The notes beneath the pieces are model-generated. The model ran no database searches and had not been told where the DNA came from. It saw only the letters and a program-made list of their open reading frames with translations. Of a stretch of 24,467 bases of DNA, positions 11,141-23,612 are shown piece after piece. Each line of letters starts with the position of its first letter. The stretch's first letter is position 1. The position numbers and the translations under genes are program-made. The stretch spans positions 1 through 24,467 of the forward strand of contig NW_003106208.1 of assembly GCF_000003605.2 (NCBI RefSeq). Direction: 5' to 3'. Source of the DNA: Saccoglossus kowalevskii (Eukaryota > Hemichordata > Enteropneusta > Harrimaniidae).

Positions 11141-11354
11141 AATGCTGGACTACATGCCATGACATAGCGAATGGGGTTGTAAATGGATAACTTAAATACT
11201 GGACTACATGCCATGACATAGCGAATGGGTTTGTAAATGGATAACCTAAATACTGGACTACATGCCATGCATGGTATAGCGAATGGGTTTGTAAATGGAT
11301 AACTTAAATACTGGACTGCATGCCATGACATAGCGAATATGTTTGTAAATGGAT
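11141..11354 (+). repeat. Divergent patch with unusual substitutions
   Basis: A few units carry marks rare elsewhere: GAATGGGGTTGTAAATGGATAACTT, a 58-bp unit, CTGGACTGCATG and GAATATGTTTG. They match no other block as a run. This patch separates the alpha block from the beta block and probably contains an exchange junction. Confidence 0.75.
11254..11311 (+). repeat. 58-bp unit with a 4-bp CATG duplication
   Basis: The next TGGACT starts at 11312, 58 bp after this one. The usual CATGCCATGGTATAG has become CATGCCATGCATGGTATAG, a 4-bp direct duplication. It is the only length change larger than 1 bp that I found in the window. Confidence 0.9.
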
Positions 11355-12560
11355 AACCTAAATGCTGGACTACATGCCATGACATAACGAATGGGTTTGT
11401 AAATGGATAACCTGAATGCTGGACTACATCCCATGGTATAGCGAATGGGTTTGTAAATGGATAACCTGAATGCTGGACTACATGCTATGACATAGCGAAT
11501 GAGTTTGTAAAGTGGAGAACCTAAATACTGGACTACATGCTATGACATAGCGAATGGGTTTGTAAATGGATATCCTAAATGCTGGACTACATGCTATGAC
11601 ATAGCGAATGGGTTTGTAAATGGATATCCTAAATGCTGGACTACATGCCATGACATAGCGAATGGGTTTGTAAATGGATAACCTCAATGCTGGACTACAT
11701 GAAATGACATAGCGAATGGGTTTGCAAATGAAAATCCTAAATACTGGTCTACATGCCATGACATAGCGAATGAGTTTGTAAATGGATAACCTAAATACTG
11801 GACTACATGCTATGACATAGCGAATGGGTTTGTAAATGGATATCCTAAATACTGGACTACATGCTATGACATAGCGAATGGGTTTGTAAATGGATAACCT
11901 AAATGCTGGACTACATGCTATGACATAGCGAATGGGTTTGTAAATGGATATCCTAAATACTGGACTACATGCTATGACATAGCGAATGGGTTTGTAAATG
12001 GATAACCTAAATACTGGACTACATGCTATGACATAGCGAATGGGTTTGGAAATGGATATCCAAAATACTGGACTACATGCTATGACATAGCGAATGGGTT
12101 TGTAAATGGATATCCTAAATACTGGACTACATGCCATGACATAGCGAATGAGTTTGTAAATGGATAACCTAAATACTGGACTACATGCCATGACATAGCG
12201 AATGAGTTTGTAAATGGATAACCTAAATACTGGACTACATGCTATGACATAGCGAATGGGTTTGTAAATAGATAACCTGAATACTGGACTACATGCCATG
12301 ACATAGCGAATGGGTTTGTAAATGGATAACCTCAATACTGGACTACAAGCCATGACATAGCGAATGGGTTTGTAAATGGAGAACCTAAATGCTGGACTAC
12401 ATGCCATGACATAGCGAATGGGTTTGTAAATGGATATCCTAAATACTGGACTACATGCTATGCCATAGAGAATGGGTTTGTAAATGGATATCCTAAATAC
12501 TGGACTACATGCTATGCCATAGCGAATGGGTTTGTAAATGGAGAACCTAAATACTGGACT
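11355..12560 (+). repeat. Beta block, copy 2
   Basis: Leader with ACATCCCATGG, M1 (11512), GATATCC units, M4 (11730), CTATGAC and GAATGAG runs, CTACAAGCC, then a partial pentamer. It matches 12976-14181 at a constant offset of 1,621 (30 units plus the 1-bp M1 insertion; M4 11730/13351). It differs at scattered sites, e.g. GTTTGGAAATGG near 12047 and AAATAGATAACCTG near 12268. Here the pentamer stops after its third unit. Confidence 0.89.
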
Positions 12561-12975
12561 ACATGCCATGACATAACGAATGGGTTTGTAAATGGATAAC
12601 AACAATGCTGGACTACATGCCATGACATAGCGAATGGGTTTGTAAATGGATAACCTCAATGCTGGACTACATGCCATGGTATAGCGAAAGGGTTTGTAAA
12701 TAGATATCCTAAATGCTGGACTACATGCCATGACATAACGAATATGTTTGTAAATGGATAACCTCAATACTGGACTGCATGCCATGACTTAGCGAATGGG
12801 GTTGTAAATGGATATCCTAAATACTGAACTACATGCCATGACATAGCGAATGGGGTTGTAAATGCATAACTTAAATACTGGACTACATGCCATGACATAG
12901 CGAATGGGTTTGTGAATGGATAACCTAAATACTGGACTACATGGCATGGTATAGCGAATCGGTTTGTAAATAGAT
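12561..12975 (+). repeat. Irregular joint between beta copies
   Basis: Contains units with rare marks: ATAACAACAATGC (about 12597), GCGAAAGGG (about 12685), ACTTAGCG (about 12787), GATATCCTAAATACTGAAC, AAATGCATAAC (12861) and GAATCGG (about 12956). The part from 12859 corresponds to the very start of the window (offset 12,858), including GAATCGG. So this joint and the left edge of the window are copies of one another. Confidence 0.8.
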
Positions 12976-14650
12976 ATCCTAAATGCTGGACTACATGCCA
13001 TGACATAACGAATGGGTTTGTAAATGGATAACCTGAATGCTGGACTACATCCCATGGTATAGCGAATGGGTTTGTAAATGGATAACCTGAATGCTGGACT
13101 ACATGCTATGACATAGCGAATGAGTTTGTAAAGTGGAGAACCTAAATACTGGACTACATGCTATGACATAGCGAATGGGTTTGTAAATGGATATCCTAAA
13201 TGCTGGACTACATGCTATGACATAGCGAATGGGTTTGTAAATGGATATCCTAAATGCTGGACTACATGCCATGACATAGCGAATGGGTTTGTAAATGGAT
13301 AACCTCAATGCTGGACTACATGAAATGACATAGCGAATGGGTTTGCAAATGAAAATCCTAAATACTGGTCTACATGCCATGACATAGCGAATGAGTTTGT
13401 AAATGGATAACCTAAATACTGGACTACATGCTATGACATAGCGAATGGGTTTGTAAATGGATATCCTAAATACTGGACTACATGCTATGACATAGCGAAT
13501 GGGTTTGTAAATGGATAACCTAAATGCTGGACTACATGCTATGACATAGCGAATGGGTTTGTAAATGGATATCCTAAATACTGGACTACATGCTATGACA
13601 TAGCGAATGGGTTTGTAAATGGATAACCTAAATACTGGACTACATGCTATGACATAGCGAATGGGTTTGTAAATGGATATCCAAAATACTGGACTACATG
13701 CTATGACATAGCGAATGGGTTTGTAAATGGATATCCTATATACTGGACTACATGCCATGACATAGCGAATGAGTTTGTAAATGGATAACCTAAATACTGG
13801 ACTACATGCCATGACATAGCGAATGAGTTTGTAAATGGATAACCTAAATACTGGACTACATGCTATGACATAGCGAATGGGTTTGTAAATGGATAACCTG
13901 AATACTGGACTACATGCCATGACATAGCGAATGGGTTTGTAAATGGATAACCTCAATACTGGACTACAAGCCATGACATAGCGAATGGGTTTGTAAATGG
14001 AGAACCTAAATGCTGGACTACATGCCATGACATAGCGAATGGGTTTGTAAATGGATATCCTAAATACTGGACTACATGCTATGCCATAGAGAATGGGTTT
14101 GTAAATGGATATCCTAAATACTGGACTACATGCTATGCCATAGCGAATGGGTTTGTAAATGGAGAACCTAAATACTGGACTACATGCCATGACATAGCGA
14201 ATGAGTTTGTAAATGGATAACCTGAATGCTGGACTACATGCCATGACATAGCAAATGGGTTTGTAAATGGAGAACCTAAATGCTGGACTACATGCCATGA
14301 CATAACGAATGGGTATGTAAATGGATAACCTAAATGCTGGACTACATGCCATGACATAACGAATGGGTTTGTAAATGGATAACCTAAATGCTGGACTACA
14401 TGCCATGACATAACGAATGGGTTTGTAAATGGATAACCTCAATGCTGGACTACATGCCATGACATAGCGAATGGGTTTGTAAATGGATAACCTAAATGCT
14501 GGACTACAAGCCATGACATAGCGAATGTGTTTGTAAATGGATAACCTCAATGCTGGACTACATGACATGACATAGCGAATGGGTTTGTAAATGGTTAACC
14601 TAAATGCTGGACTACATGCCATGGTATAGCGAATGGGTTTGTAAATGGAT
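12976..14650 (+). repeat. Beta block, copy 3
   Basis: M1 (13133), M4 (13351), then the same succession of units as 1-1732. It carries a complete pentamer at about 14020-14280 followed by three ATAACG units where copy 1 has two, which shifts the offset by exactly one unit (12,860 to 12,914). It also shares ATGTGTTTG (14525; 1611 in copy 1) and the GGTTAACC unit. Together with copy 2 it forms an imperfect 30-unit tandem. Confidence 0.89.
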
Positions 14651-14762
14651 AACCTAAATGCTGGACTACATGCCATGACATAGCGAATGGGTTTGTAAAT
14701 GGATAACCTCAATGCTGGACTACATGCCATGATATAGCGAATGGGTTTGTAAATGGATAACC
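14651..14762 (+). repeat. Two-unit link before the 7-unit tandem
   Basis: An ATAGCG unit with CCTCAATGC and a CATGATATAGCG unit, the same pair that sits inside the alpha blocks (e.g. about 10675-10760). The array switches from beta to alpha-type units here. Confidence 0.7.
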
Positions 14763-15140
14763 TAAATGCTGGACTACATGCCATGACATAACGAATGGGT
14801 TTCTAAATGGATAACCTCAATGCTGGACTACATGCCATGACATAGCGAATGGGTTTGTGAATGGATAACCTAAATGCTGGACTACATGCCATGACACAAC
14901 GAATGGGTTTGTAAATGGATAACCTAAATGCTGGACTACATGCCATGACATAGCGAATGGGTTTGTAAATGGATAACCTCAATGCTGGACTACATGCCAT
15001 GACATATCGAATGGGTTTGTAAATGGATAACCTGAATGCTGGACTACATGCCATGACATAGCAAATGGGGTTGAAAATGGATTACCTAAATGCTGGACTA
15101 CATACTATGACATAGCAAATGGGGTTGTAAATGGATTACC
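14763..15140 (+). repeat. 7-unit module, tandem copy A
   Basis: Seven units in the order seen at 2012-2389. The copy is marked by GGGTTTCTAAATGG (C at 14803), GACACAACG, GTTGAAAATGG and ACATACTATGAC. Comparing base by base with the next 378 bp I find a single mismatch (15122 G versus 15500 C). Confidence 0.93.
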
Positions 15141-15518
15141 TAAATGCTGGACTACATGCCATGACATAACGAATGGGTTTCTAAATGGATAACCTCAATG
15201 CTGGACTACATGCCATGACATAGCGAATGGGTTTGTGAATGGATAACCTAAATGCTGGACTACATGCCATGACACAACGAATGGGTTTGTAAATGGATAA
15301 CCTAAATGCTGGACTACATGCCATGACATAGCGAATGGGTTTGTAAATGGATAACCTCAATGCTGGACTACATGCCATGACATATCGAATGGGTTTGTAA
15401 ATGGATAACCTGAATGCTGGACTACATGCCATGACATAGCAAATGGGGTTGAAAATGGATTACCTAAATGCTGGACTACATACTATGACATAGCAAATGC
15501 GGTTGTAAATGGATTACC
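15141..15518 (+). repeat. 7-unit module, tandem copy B
   Basis: Direct tandem copy of the preceding module. It shares even the private GTTTCTAAATGG change (C at 15181, exactly 378 bp after 14803), so the duplication is younger than that mutation. The one difference is AAATGCGGTTG here against AAATGGGGTTG in copy A, which creates an extra CpG at 15500. Confidence 0.93.
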
Positions 15519-16065
15519 TAAATGCTGGACTACATGCCATGACATAGCGAATGGGTTTGTGAATAGATAACTTAAATACTGGATAACATCCCATGGTATA
15601 GCGAATGGGTTTGTAAATGGATAACCTAAATGCTGGACTACATGCTATGACATAGCGAATGGGTTTGTAAATGGATAACCTGAATGCTGGACTACATGCC
15701 ATGGTATAGCGAATGGGTTTGTAAATGGATAACCTGAATGCTGAACTACATGCCATGACATAGCGAATGGGGTTGTAAATGGATTACCTAAACGCTGGAC
15801 TACATGCTATGACACAGCGAATGGGTTTGTAAATGGATAACCTAAATGCTGGACTACATGCCATGCCATAGAGAATGGGTTTGTAAATGGATATCCTAAA
15901 TACTGGACTACATGCTATGCCATAGCGAATGGGTTTGTAAATGGAGAACCTAAATACTGGACTACATGCCATGACATAGCGAATGAGTTTGTAAATGGAT
16001 AACCTGAATGCTGGACTACATGCCATGACATAGCGAATGGGTTTGTAAATGGAGAACCTAAAGGC
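15519..16065 (+). repeat. Left part of the block shared with 5451-6695
   Basis: Starts with GTGAATAGATAACTT + ATAACATCCCATGG, which also follows the 7-unit module at 2431 (offset 13,129). From about 15663 it reads as 5451 onward: GAACTACATG, AAACGCTGG + GACACAGCG, partial pentamer, CTAAAGGCTGG. A third, shorter copy of the AAACGCTGG + GACACAGCG stretch is at about 21620-21720. Confidence 0.84.
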
Positions 16066-18000
16066 TGGACTACATGCCATGACATAGCGAATGGGTTTGT
16101 AAATGGATATCCTAAATACTGGACTACATGCTATGCCATAGAGAATGGGTTTGTAAATGGATATCCTAAATACTGGACTACATGCTATGCCATAGCGAAT
16201 GGGTTTGTAAATGGAGAACCTAAATACTGGACTACATGCCATGACATAGCGAATGAGTTTGTAAATGGATAACCTGAATGCTGGACTACATGCCATGACA
16301 TAGCGAATGGGTTTGTAAAGGGAGAACCTAAATGCTGGACTACATGCCATGACATAACGAATGGGTTTGTAAATGGATAACCTAAATGCTGGACTACATG
16401 CCATGACATAACGAATGGGTTTGTAAATGGATAACCTAAATGCTGGACTACATGCCATGACATAACGAATGGGTTTGTAAATGGATAACCTCAATGCTGG
16501 ACTACATGCCATGACATAGCGAATGGGTTTGTAAATGGATAACCTAAATGCTGGACTACATGCCATGACATAGCGAATGGGTTTGTAAATGGATAACCTG
16601 AATGCTGGACTACATGCTATGACATAGCGAATGAGTTTGTAAAGTGGAGAACCTAAATACTGGACTACATGCCATGACATAGCGAATGGGTTTGTAAATG
16701 GATAACCTAAATGCTGGAATACAAGCTATGACATAGCGAATGGGTTTGTAAATGGATAACCTCAATGCTGGACTACATGCCATGACATAACGAATGGGTT
16801 TGTAAATGGTTAACCTAAATGCTGGACTACATGCCATGGTATAGCGAATGGGTTTGTAAATGGATAACCTAAATGCTGGACTACATGCCATGACATAGCG
16901 AATGGGTTTGTAAATGGATAACCTCAATGCTGGACTACATGCCATGATATAGCGAATGGGTTTGTAAATGGATAACCTAAATGCTGGACTACATGCCATG
17001 ACATAACGAATGGGTTTGTAAATGGATAACCTCAATGCTGGACTACATGCCATGACATAGCGAATGGGTTTGTGAATGGATAACCTAAATGCTGGACTAC
17101 ATGCCATGACATAACGAATGGGTTTGTAAATGGATAACCTAAATGCTGGACTACATGCCATGACATAGCGAATGGGTTTGTAAATCGATAACCTCAATGC
17201 TGGACTACATGCCATGACATATCGAATGGGTTTGTAAATGGATAACCTGAATGCTGGACTACATGCCATGACATAGCAAATGGGGTTGTAAATGGATTAC
17301 CTAAATGCTGGACTACATGCTATGACATAGCAAATGGGGTTGTAAATGGATTACCTAAATGCTGGACTACATGCCATGACATAGCGAATGGGTTTGTAAA
17401 TAGACAACTTAAATACTGGATAACATGCCATGGTATAGCAAATGGGTTTGTAAATGGATAACCTAAATGCTGGACTACATGCTATGACATAGCGAATGGG
17501 TTTGTAAATGGATAACCGAAATACTGGACTACATGCCATGACATAGCGAATGAGTTTGTAAATGGATAACCTAAATACTGGACTACATGCCATGACAAGG
17601 CAAATGGGTTTGTAAATGGATAACCTCAATGCTGGACTACATGCCATGACATAACGAATGGGTTTGTAAATGGATATCCTAAATGCTGGACAACATGCCA
17701 TGGTATAGCGAATGGGTTTGTAAATAGATAACTTAAATACTGGATAACATCCCATGGTATAGCGAATGGGTTTGTAAATGGATAACCTAAATACTGGACT
17801 ACATGCCATAATATAGCGAATGGGTTTGTAAATAGATAACTTAAATACTGGATAACATCCCATGGTATAGCGAATGGGTTTGTAAATGGATAACCTAAAT
17901 ACTGGACTACATGCCATGACATAGCGAATGGGTTTGTAAATGGATAACCTCAATGCTGGACCACATGCCATGACATAGCGAATGGGTTTGTAAATGGATA
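16066..18000 (+). repeat. 1.93-kb duplicated segment, copy A
   Basis: Runs through one pentamer, GTAAAGGGAGAACC, three ATAACG units, M1 (16644), M2 (16716), the full alpha block, the GCAAAT pair (17277, 17331) and the complete GACAACTT module (CAACTT 17405, ACAAGGCAAATGGG about 17595, CTGGACCAC about 17956). The order and offset (3,566 bp) match 19632-21566 throughout. Only scattered substitutions differ, e.g. CCATAATATAGCG near 17807 here against CCATGATATAGCG there. Confidence 0.9.
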
Positions 18001-19000
18001 ACCTAAATACTGGACTACATGCCATGACATAGCGAATGGGTTTGTAAATGGATAACCTCAATACTGGTCTACAAGCCATGACATAGCGAATGGGTTTGTA
18101 AATGGAGAACATAAATGCTTGACTACATGCCATGACATAGCGAATGGGTTTGTAAATGGATATCCTAAATACTGGACTACATGCCATGCCATAGAGAATG
18201 GGTTTGTAAATGGATATCCTAAATACTGGACTACATGCTATGCCATAGCGAATGGGTTTGTAAATGGAGAACCTAAATACTGGACTACATGCCATGACAT
18301 AGCGAATGAGTTTGTAAATGGATAACCTGAATGCTTGACTACATGCCATGACATAGCGAATGGGTTTGTAAATGGAGAACCTAAATGCTGGACTACATGC
18401 CATGACATAGCGAATGGGTTTGTAAATGGATATCCTAAATACTGGACTACATGCTATGCCATAGAGAATGGGTTTGTAAATGGATATCCTAAATACTGGA
18501 CTACATGCTATGCCATAGCGAATGGGTTTGTAAATGGAGAACCTAAATACTGGACTACATGCCATGACATAGCGAATGAGTTTGTAAATGGATAACCTGA
18601 ATGCTGGACTACATGCCATGACATAGCGAATGGGTTTGTAAAGGGAGAACCTAAATGCTGGACTACATGCCATGACATAACGAATGGGTTTGTAAATGGA
18701 TAACCTAAATGCTGGACTACATGCCATGACATAACGAATGGGTTTGTAAATGGATAACCTAAATGCTGGACTACATGCCATGACATAACGAATGGGTTTG
18801 TAAATGGATAACCTCAATGCTGGACTACATGCCATGACATAGCGAATGGGTTTGTAAATGGATAACCTAAATGCTGGACTACATGCCATGACATAGCGAA
18901 TGGGTTTGTAAATGGATAACCTGAATGCTGGACTACATGCTATGACATAGCGAATGAGTTTGTAAAGTGGAGAACCTAAATACTGGACTACATGCCATGA
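18001..19000 (+). repeat. Cassette with M3 at 18109 and double pentamer
   Basis: Has CTGGTCTACAAGCC, M3 (18109), double pentamer (about 18120-18660), GTAAAGGGAGAACC, three ATAACG units, and M1 (18967) exactly 858 bp after M3. The second pentamer starts with a unit carrying the M3-like ATGCTTGAC change (about 18332). After M1 it does not enter an alpha block; M2 is absent and GATATCCTAAATAC follows. Confidence 0.88.
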
Positions 19001-19631
19001 CATAGCGAATGGGTTTGTAAATGGATATCCTAAATACTGGACTACATGCTATGACATAGCGAATGGGTTTGTCAATGGATAACCTAAATACTGGACTACA
19101 TGCTATGACATAGCGAATGTGTTTGTAAATGGATAACCTAAATGCTGGACTACATGCTATGACATAGCGAATGGGTTTGTAAATGGATAACCTAAATGCT
19201 GGACTACATGCCATGTCATAGCGAATGGGGTTGTAAATGGAGAACCTAAATACTGGACTACATGCCATGACATAGCGAATGGGTTTGTAAATGGATATCC
19301 TAAATACTGGACTACATGCTATGACATAGCGAATGGGTTTGTAAATGGATATCCTAAATACTGGACTACATGCCATGACATAGCGAATGAGTTTGTAAAT
19401 GGATAACCTAAATACTGGACTACATGCTATGACATAGCGAATGAGTTTGTAAATGGATAACCTAAATACTGGACTACATGCTATGACATAGCGAATGGGT
19501 TTATAAATGGATAACCTAAATACTGGACTACATGCCATGACATAGCGAATGGGTTTGTAAATGGATAACCTCAATACTGGACTACAAGCCATGACATAGC
19601 GAATGGGTTTGTAAATGGAGAACATAAATGC
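19001..19631 (+). repeat. Pre-M3 segment shared with 22276-22765
   Basis: Units with GTTTGTCAATGG and GAATGTGTTTG, then CCATGTCATAGCG + GGGGTTG (19211), GAATGAG units, GTTTATAAATGG (about 19500), CTACAAGCC and M3 (19622). CCATGTCATA recurs at 22345 and M3 at 22755, offsets 3,134 and 3,133; the 1-bp change is a deletion near 22432. Confidence 0.85.
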
Positions 19632-21566
19632 TTGACTACATGCCATGACATAGCGAATGGGTTTGTAAATGGATATCCTAAATACTGGACTACATGCCAT
19701 GCCATAGAGAATGGGTTTGTAAATGGATATCCTAAATACTGGACTACATGCTATGCCATAGCGAATGGGTTTGTAAATGGAGAACCTAAATACTGGACTA
19801 CATGCCATGACATAGCGAATGAGTTTGTAAATGGATAACCTGAATGCTGGACTACATGCCATGACATAGCGAATGGGTTTGTAAAGGGAGAACCTAAATG
19901 CTGGACTACATGCCATGACATAACGAATGGGTTTGTAAATGGATAACCTAAATGCTGGACTACATGCCATGACATAACGAATGGGTTTGTAAATGGATAA
20001 CCTAAATGCTGGACTACATGCCATGACATAACGAATGGGTTTGTAAATGGATAACCTCAATGCTGGACTACATGCCATGACATAGCGAATGGGTTTGTAA
20101 ATGGATAACCTAAATGCTGGACTACATGCCATGACATAGCGAATGGGTTTGTAAATGGATAACCTGAATGCTGGACTACATGCTATGACATAGCGAATGA
20201 GTTTGTAAAGTGGAGAACCTAAATACTGGACTACATGCCATGACATAGCGAATGGGTTTGTAAATGGATAACCTAAATGCTGGAATACAAGCTATGACAT
20301 AGCGAATGGGTTTGTAAATGGATAACCTCAATGCTGGACTACATGCCATGACATAACGAATGGGTTTGTAAATGGTTAACCTAAATGCTGGACTACATGC
20401 CATGGTATAGCGAATGGGTTTGTAAATGGATAACCTAAATGCTGGACTACATGCCATGACATAGCGAATGGGTTTGTAAATGGATAACCTCAATGCTGGA
20501 CTACATGCCATGATATAGCGAATGGGTTTGTAAATGAATAACCTAAATGCTGGACTACATGCCATGACATAACGAATGGGTTTGTAAATGGATAACCTCA
20601 ATGCTGGACTACATGCCATGACATAGCGAATGGGTTTGTGAATGGATAACCTAAATGCTGGACTACATGCCATGACATAACGAATGGGTTTGTAAATGGA
20701 TAACCTAAATGCTGGACTACATGCCATGACATAGCGAATGGGTTTGTAAATCGATAACCTCAATGCTGGACTACATGCCATGACATATCGAATGGGTTTG
20801 TAAATGGATAACCTGAATGCTGGACTACATGCCATGACATAGCAAATGGGGTTGTAAATGGATTACCTAAATGCTGGACTACATGCTATGACATAGCAAA
20901 TGGGGTTGTAAATGGATTACCTAAATGCTGGACTACATGCCATGACATAGCGAATGGGTTTGTAAATAGACAACTTAAATACTGGATAACATGCCATGGT
21001 ATAGCAAATGGGTTTGTAAATGGATAACCTAAATGCTGGACTACATGCTATGACATAGCGAATGGGTTTGTAAATGGATAACCGAAATACTGGACTACAT
21101 GCCATGACATAGCGAATGAGTTTGTAAATGGATAACCTAAATACTGGACTACATGCCATGACAAGGCAAATGGGTTTGTAAATGGATAACCTCAATGCTG
21201 GACTACATGCCATGACATAACGAATGGGTTTGTAAATGGATATCCTAAATGCTGGACAACATGCCATGGTATAGCGAATGGGTTTGTAAATAGATAACTT
21301 AAATACTGGATAACATCCCATGGTATAGCGAATGGGTTTGTAAATGGATAACCTAAATACTGGACTACATGCCATGATATAGCGAATGGGTTTGTAAATA
21401 GATAACTTAAATACTGGATAACATCCCATGGTATAGCGAATGGGTTTGTAAATGGATAACCTAAATACTGGACTACATGCCATGACATAGCGAATGGGTT
21501 TGTAAATGGATAACCTCAATGCTGGACCACATGCCATGACATAGCGAATGGGTTTGTAAATGGATA
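19632..21566 (+). repeat. 1.93-kb duplicated segment, copy B
   Basis: Same content and order as 16066-18000 at offset 3,566: single pentamer, M1 (20210), M2 (20282), full alpha, GCAAAT pair (20843, 20897), GACAACTT module (CAACTT 20971). M3 to M1 is 588 bp, exactly five units less than the 858 bp of the double-pentamer cassettes. Private marks include AAATGAATAACC near 20535. Confidence 0.9.
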
Positions 21567-22199
21567 ACCTGAATGCTGGACTACATGCCATGGTATAGCG
21601 AATGGGTTTGTAAATGGATAACCTGAATGCTGAACTACATGCCATGACATAGCGAATGGGGTTGTAAATGGATTACCTAAACGCTGGACTACATGCTATG
21701 ACACAGCGAATGGGTTTGTAAATGGATAACCTAAATGCTGGACTACATGCCATGGTATAGCGAATGGGTTTGTAAATGGATAACCTAAATGCTGGACTAC
21801 ATGCCATGACATAGCGAATGGGTTTGGAAATGGATAACCTGAATGCTGGACTACATGCCATGACATAGCGAATGGGTTTGTAAATGGATAACCTGAATGC
21901 TGGACTACATCCCATGGTATAGCGAATGGGTTTGTAAATGGATAACCTGAATGCTGGACTACATGCTATGACATAGCGAATGAGTTTGTAAAGTGGAGAA
22001 CCTAAATACTGGACTACATGCTATGACATAGCGAATGGGTTTGTAAATGGAGAACCTAAATACTGGACTACATGCTATGACATAGCGAATGGGTTTGTAA
22101 ATGGATAACCTGAATGCTGGACTACATGCTATGACATAGCGAATGAGTTTGTAAAGTGGAGAACCTAAATACTGGACTACATGCTATGACATAGCGAAT
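21567..22199 (+). repeat. Irregular segment with two M1 units 163 bp apart
   Basis: A third copy of the GAACTACATG / AAACGCTGG + GACACAGCG stretch is followed by beta-leader units with ACATCCCATGG. Then come M1 at 21993 and M1 again at 22156, i.e. 3 units plus the 1-bp insertion. The second M1 appears to be a local three-unit duplication. Confidence 0.83.
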
Positions 22200-22435
22200 G
22201 GGTTTGTCAAATGGATACCTGAATGCTGGACTACATGCTATGACATAGCGAATGAGTTTGTTAATTGGATAACCTAAATGCTGACTACATGCTATGACAT
22301 AGCGAATGGGTTTGTAAATTGATACCTAAATGCTGGACTACATGCCATGTCATAGCGAATGGGGTTGTAAATGGAGAACCTAAATACTGGACTACATGCC
22401 ATGACATAGCGAATGGGTTTGTAAATGGATATCTA
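22200..22435 (+). repeat. Indel-rich satellite stretch
   Basis: About four units contain six single-base length changes: GTTTGTCAAATGGATACC (one insertion and one deletion), GTTTGTTAATTGG (insertion, about 22261), ATGCTGACTAC (deletion, about 22283), AAATTGATACC (deletion, about 22320) and GATATCTAAATAC (deletion, about 22432). Elsewhere such changes are roughly one per kilobase or rarer. The net change agrees with the M1 spacing (1,457 bp = 27 units minus 1). Confidence 0.85.
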
Positions 22436-23612
22436 AATACTGGACTACATGCTATGACATAGCGAATGGGTTTGTAAATGGATATCCTAAATACTGGACT
22501 ACATGCCATGACATAGCGAATGAGTTTGTAAATGGATAGCCTAAATACTGGACTACATGCTATGACATAGCGAATGAGTTTGTAAATGGATAACCTAAAT
22601 ACTGGACTACATGCTATGACATAGCGAATGGGTTTATAAATGGATAACCTAAATACTGGACTACATGCCATGACATAGCGAATGGGTTTGTAAATGGATA
22701 ACCTCAATACTGGACTACAAGCCATGACATAGCGAATGGGTTTGTAAATGGAGAACATAAATGCTTGACTACATGCCATGACATAGCGAATGGGTTTGTA
22801 AATGGATATCCTAAATACTGGACTACATGCCATGCCATAGAGAATGGGTTTGTAAATGGATATCCTAAATACTGGACTACATGCTATGCCATAGCGAATG
22901 GGTTTGTAAATGGAGAACCTAAATACTGGACTACATGCCATGACATAGCGAATGAGTTTGTAAATGGATAACCTGAATGCTGGACTACATGCCATGACAT
23001 AGCGAATGGGTTTGTAAATGGAGAACCTAAATGCTGGACTACATGCCATGACATAGCGAATGGGTTTGTAAATGGATATCCTAAATACTGGACTACATGC
23101 TATGCCATAGAGAATGGGTTTGTAAATGGATATCCTAAATACTGGACTACATGCTATGCCATAGCGAATGGGTTTGTAAATGGAGAACCTAAATACTGGA
23201 CTACATGCCATGACATAGCGAATGAGTTTGTAAATGGATAACCTGAATGCTGGACTACATGCCATGACATAGCGAATGGGTTTGTAAAGGGAGAACCTAA
23301 ATGCTGGACTACATGCCATGACATAACGAATGGGTTTGTAAATGGATAACCTAAATGCTGGACTACATGCCATTACATAACGAATGGGTTTGTAAATGGA
23401 TAACCTAAATGCTGGACTACATGCCATGACATAACGAATGGGTTTGTAAATGGATAACCTCAATGCTGGACTACATGCCATGACATAGCGAATGGGTTTG
23501 TAAATGGATAACCTAAATGCTGGACTACATGCCATGACATAGCGAATGGGTTTGTAAATGGATAACCTGAATGCTGGACTACATGCTATGACATAGCGAA
23601 TGAGTTTGTAAA
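22436..23612 (+). repeat. Cassette left half, last copy
   Basis: GAATGAG units, GTTTATAAATGG, CTACAAGCC, M3 (22755), double pentamer (22766-23305), GTAAAGGGAGAACC, ATAACG units, then M1 858 bp after M3. One ATAACG unit reads CCATTACATAACG (about 23372). It matches 19140-19880 at offset 3,133 up to the first pentamer, where this copy has five extra units. Confidence 0.89.

Noticed and set aside
5573-17350. The 10,212-bp and 10,806-bp offset matches (5451-6695 with 15663-16907; 6895-7330 with 17701-18136) as one large duplication of about 10 kb
   Set aside because: The sequence between the matching pieces does not correspond, and the offsets differ by 594 bp (11 units), so they are separate block copies and not one segmental duplication.
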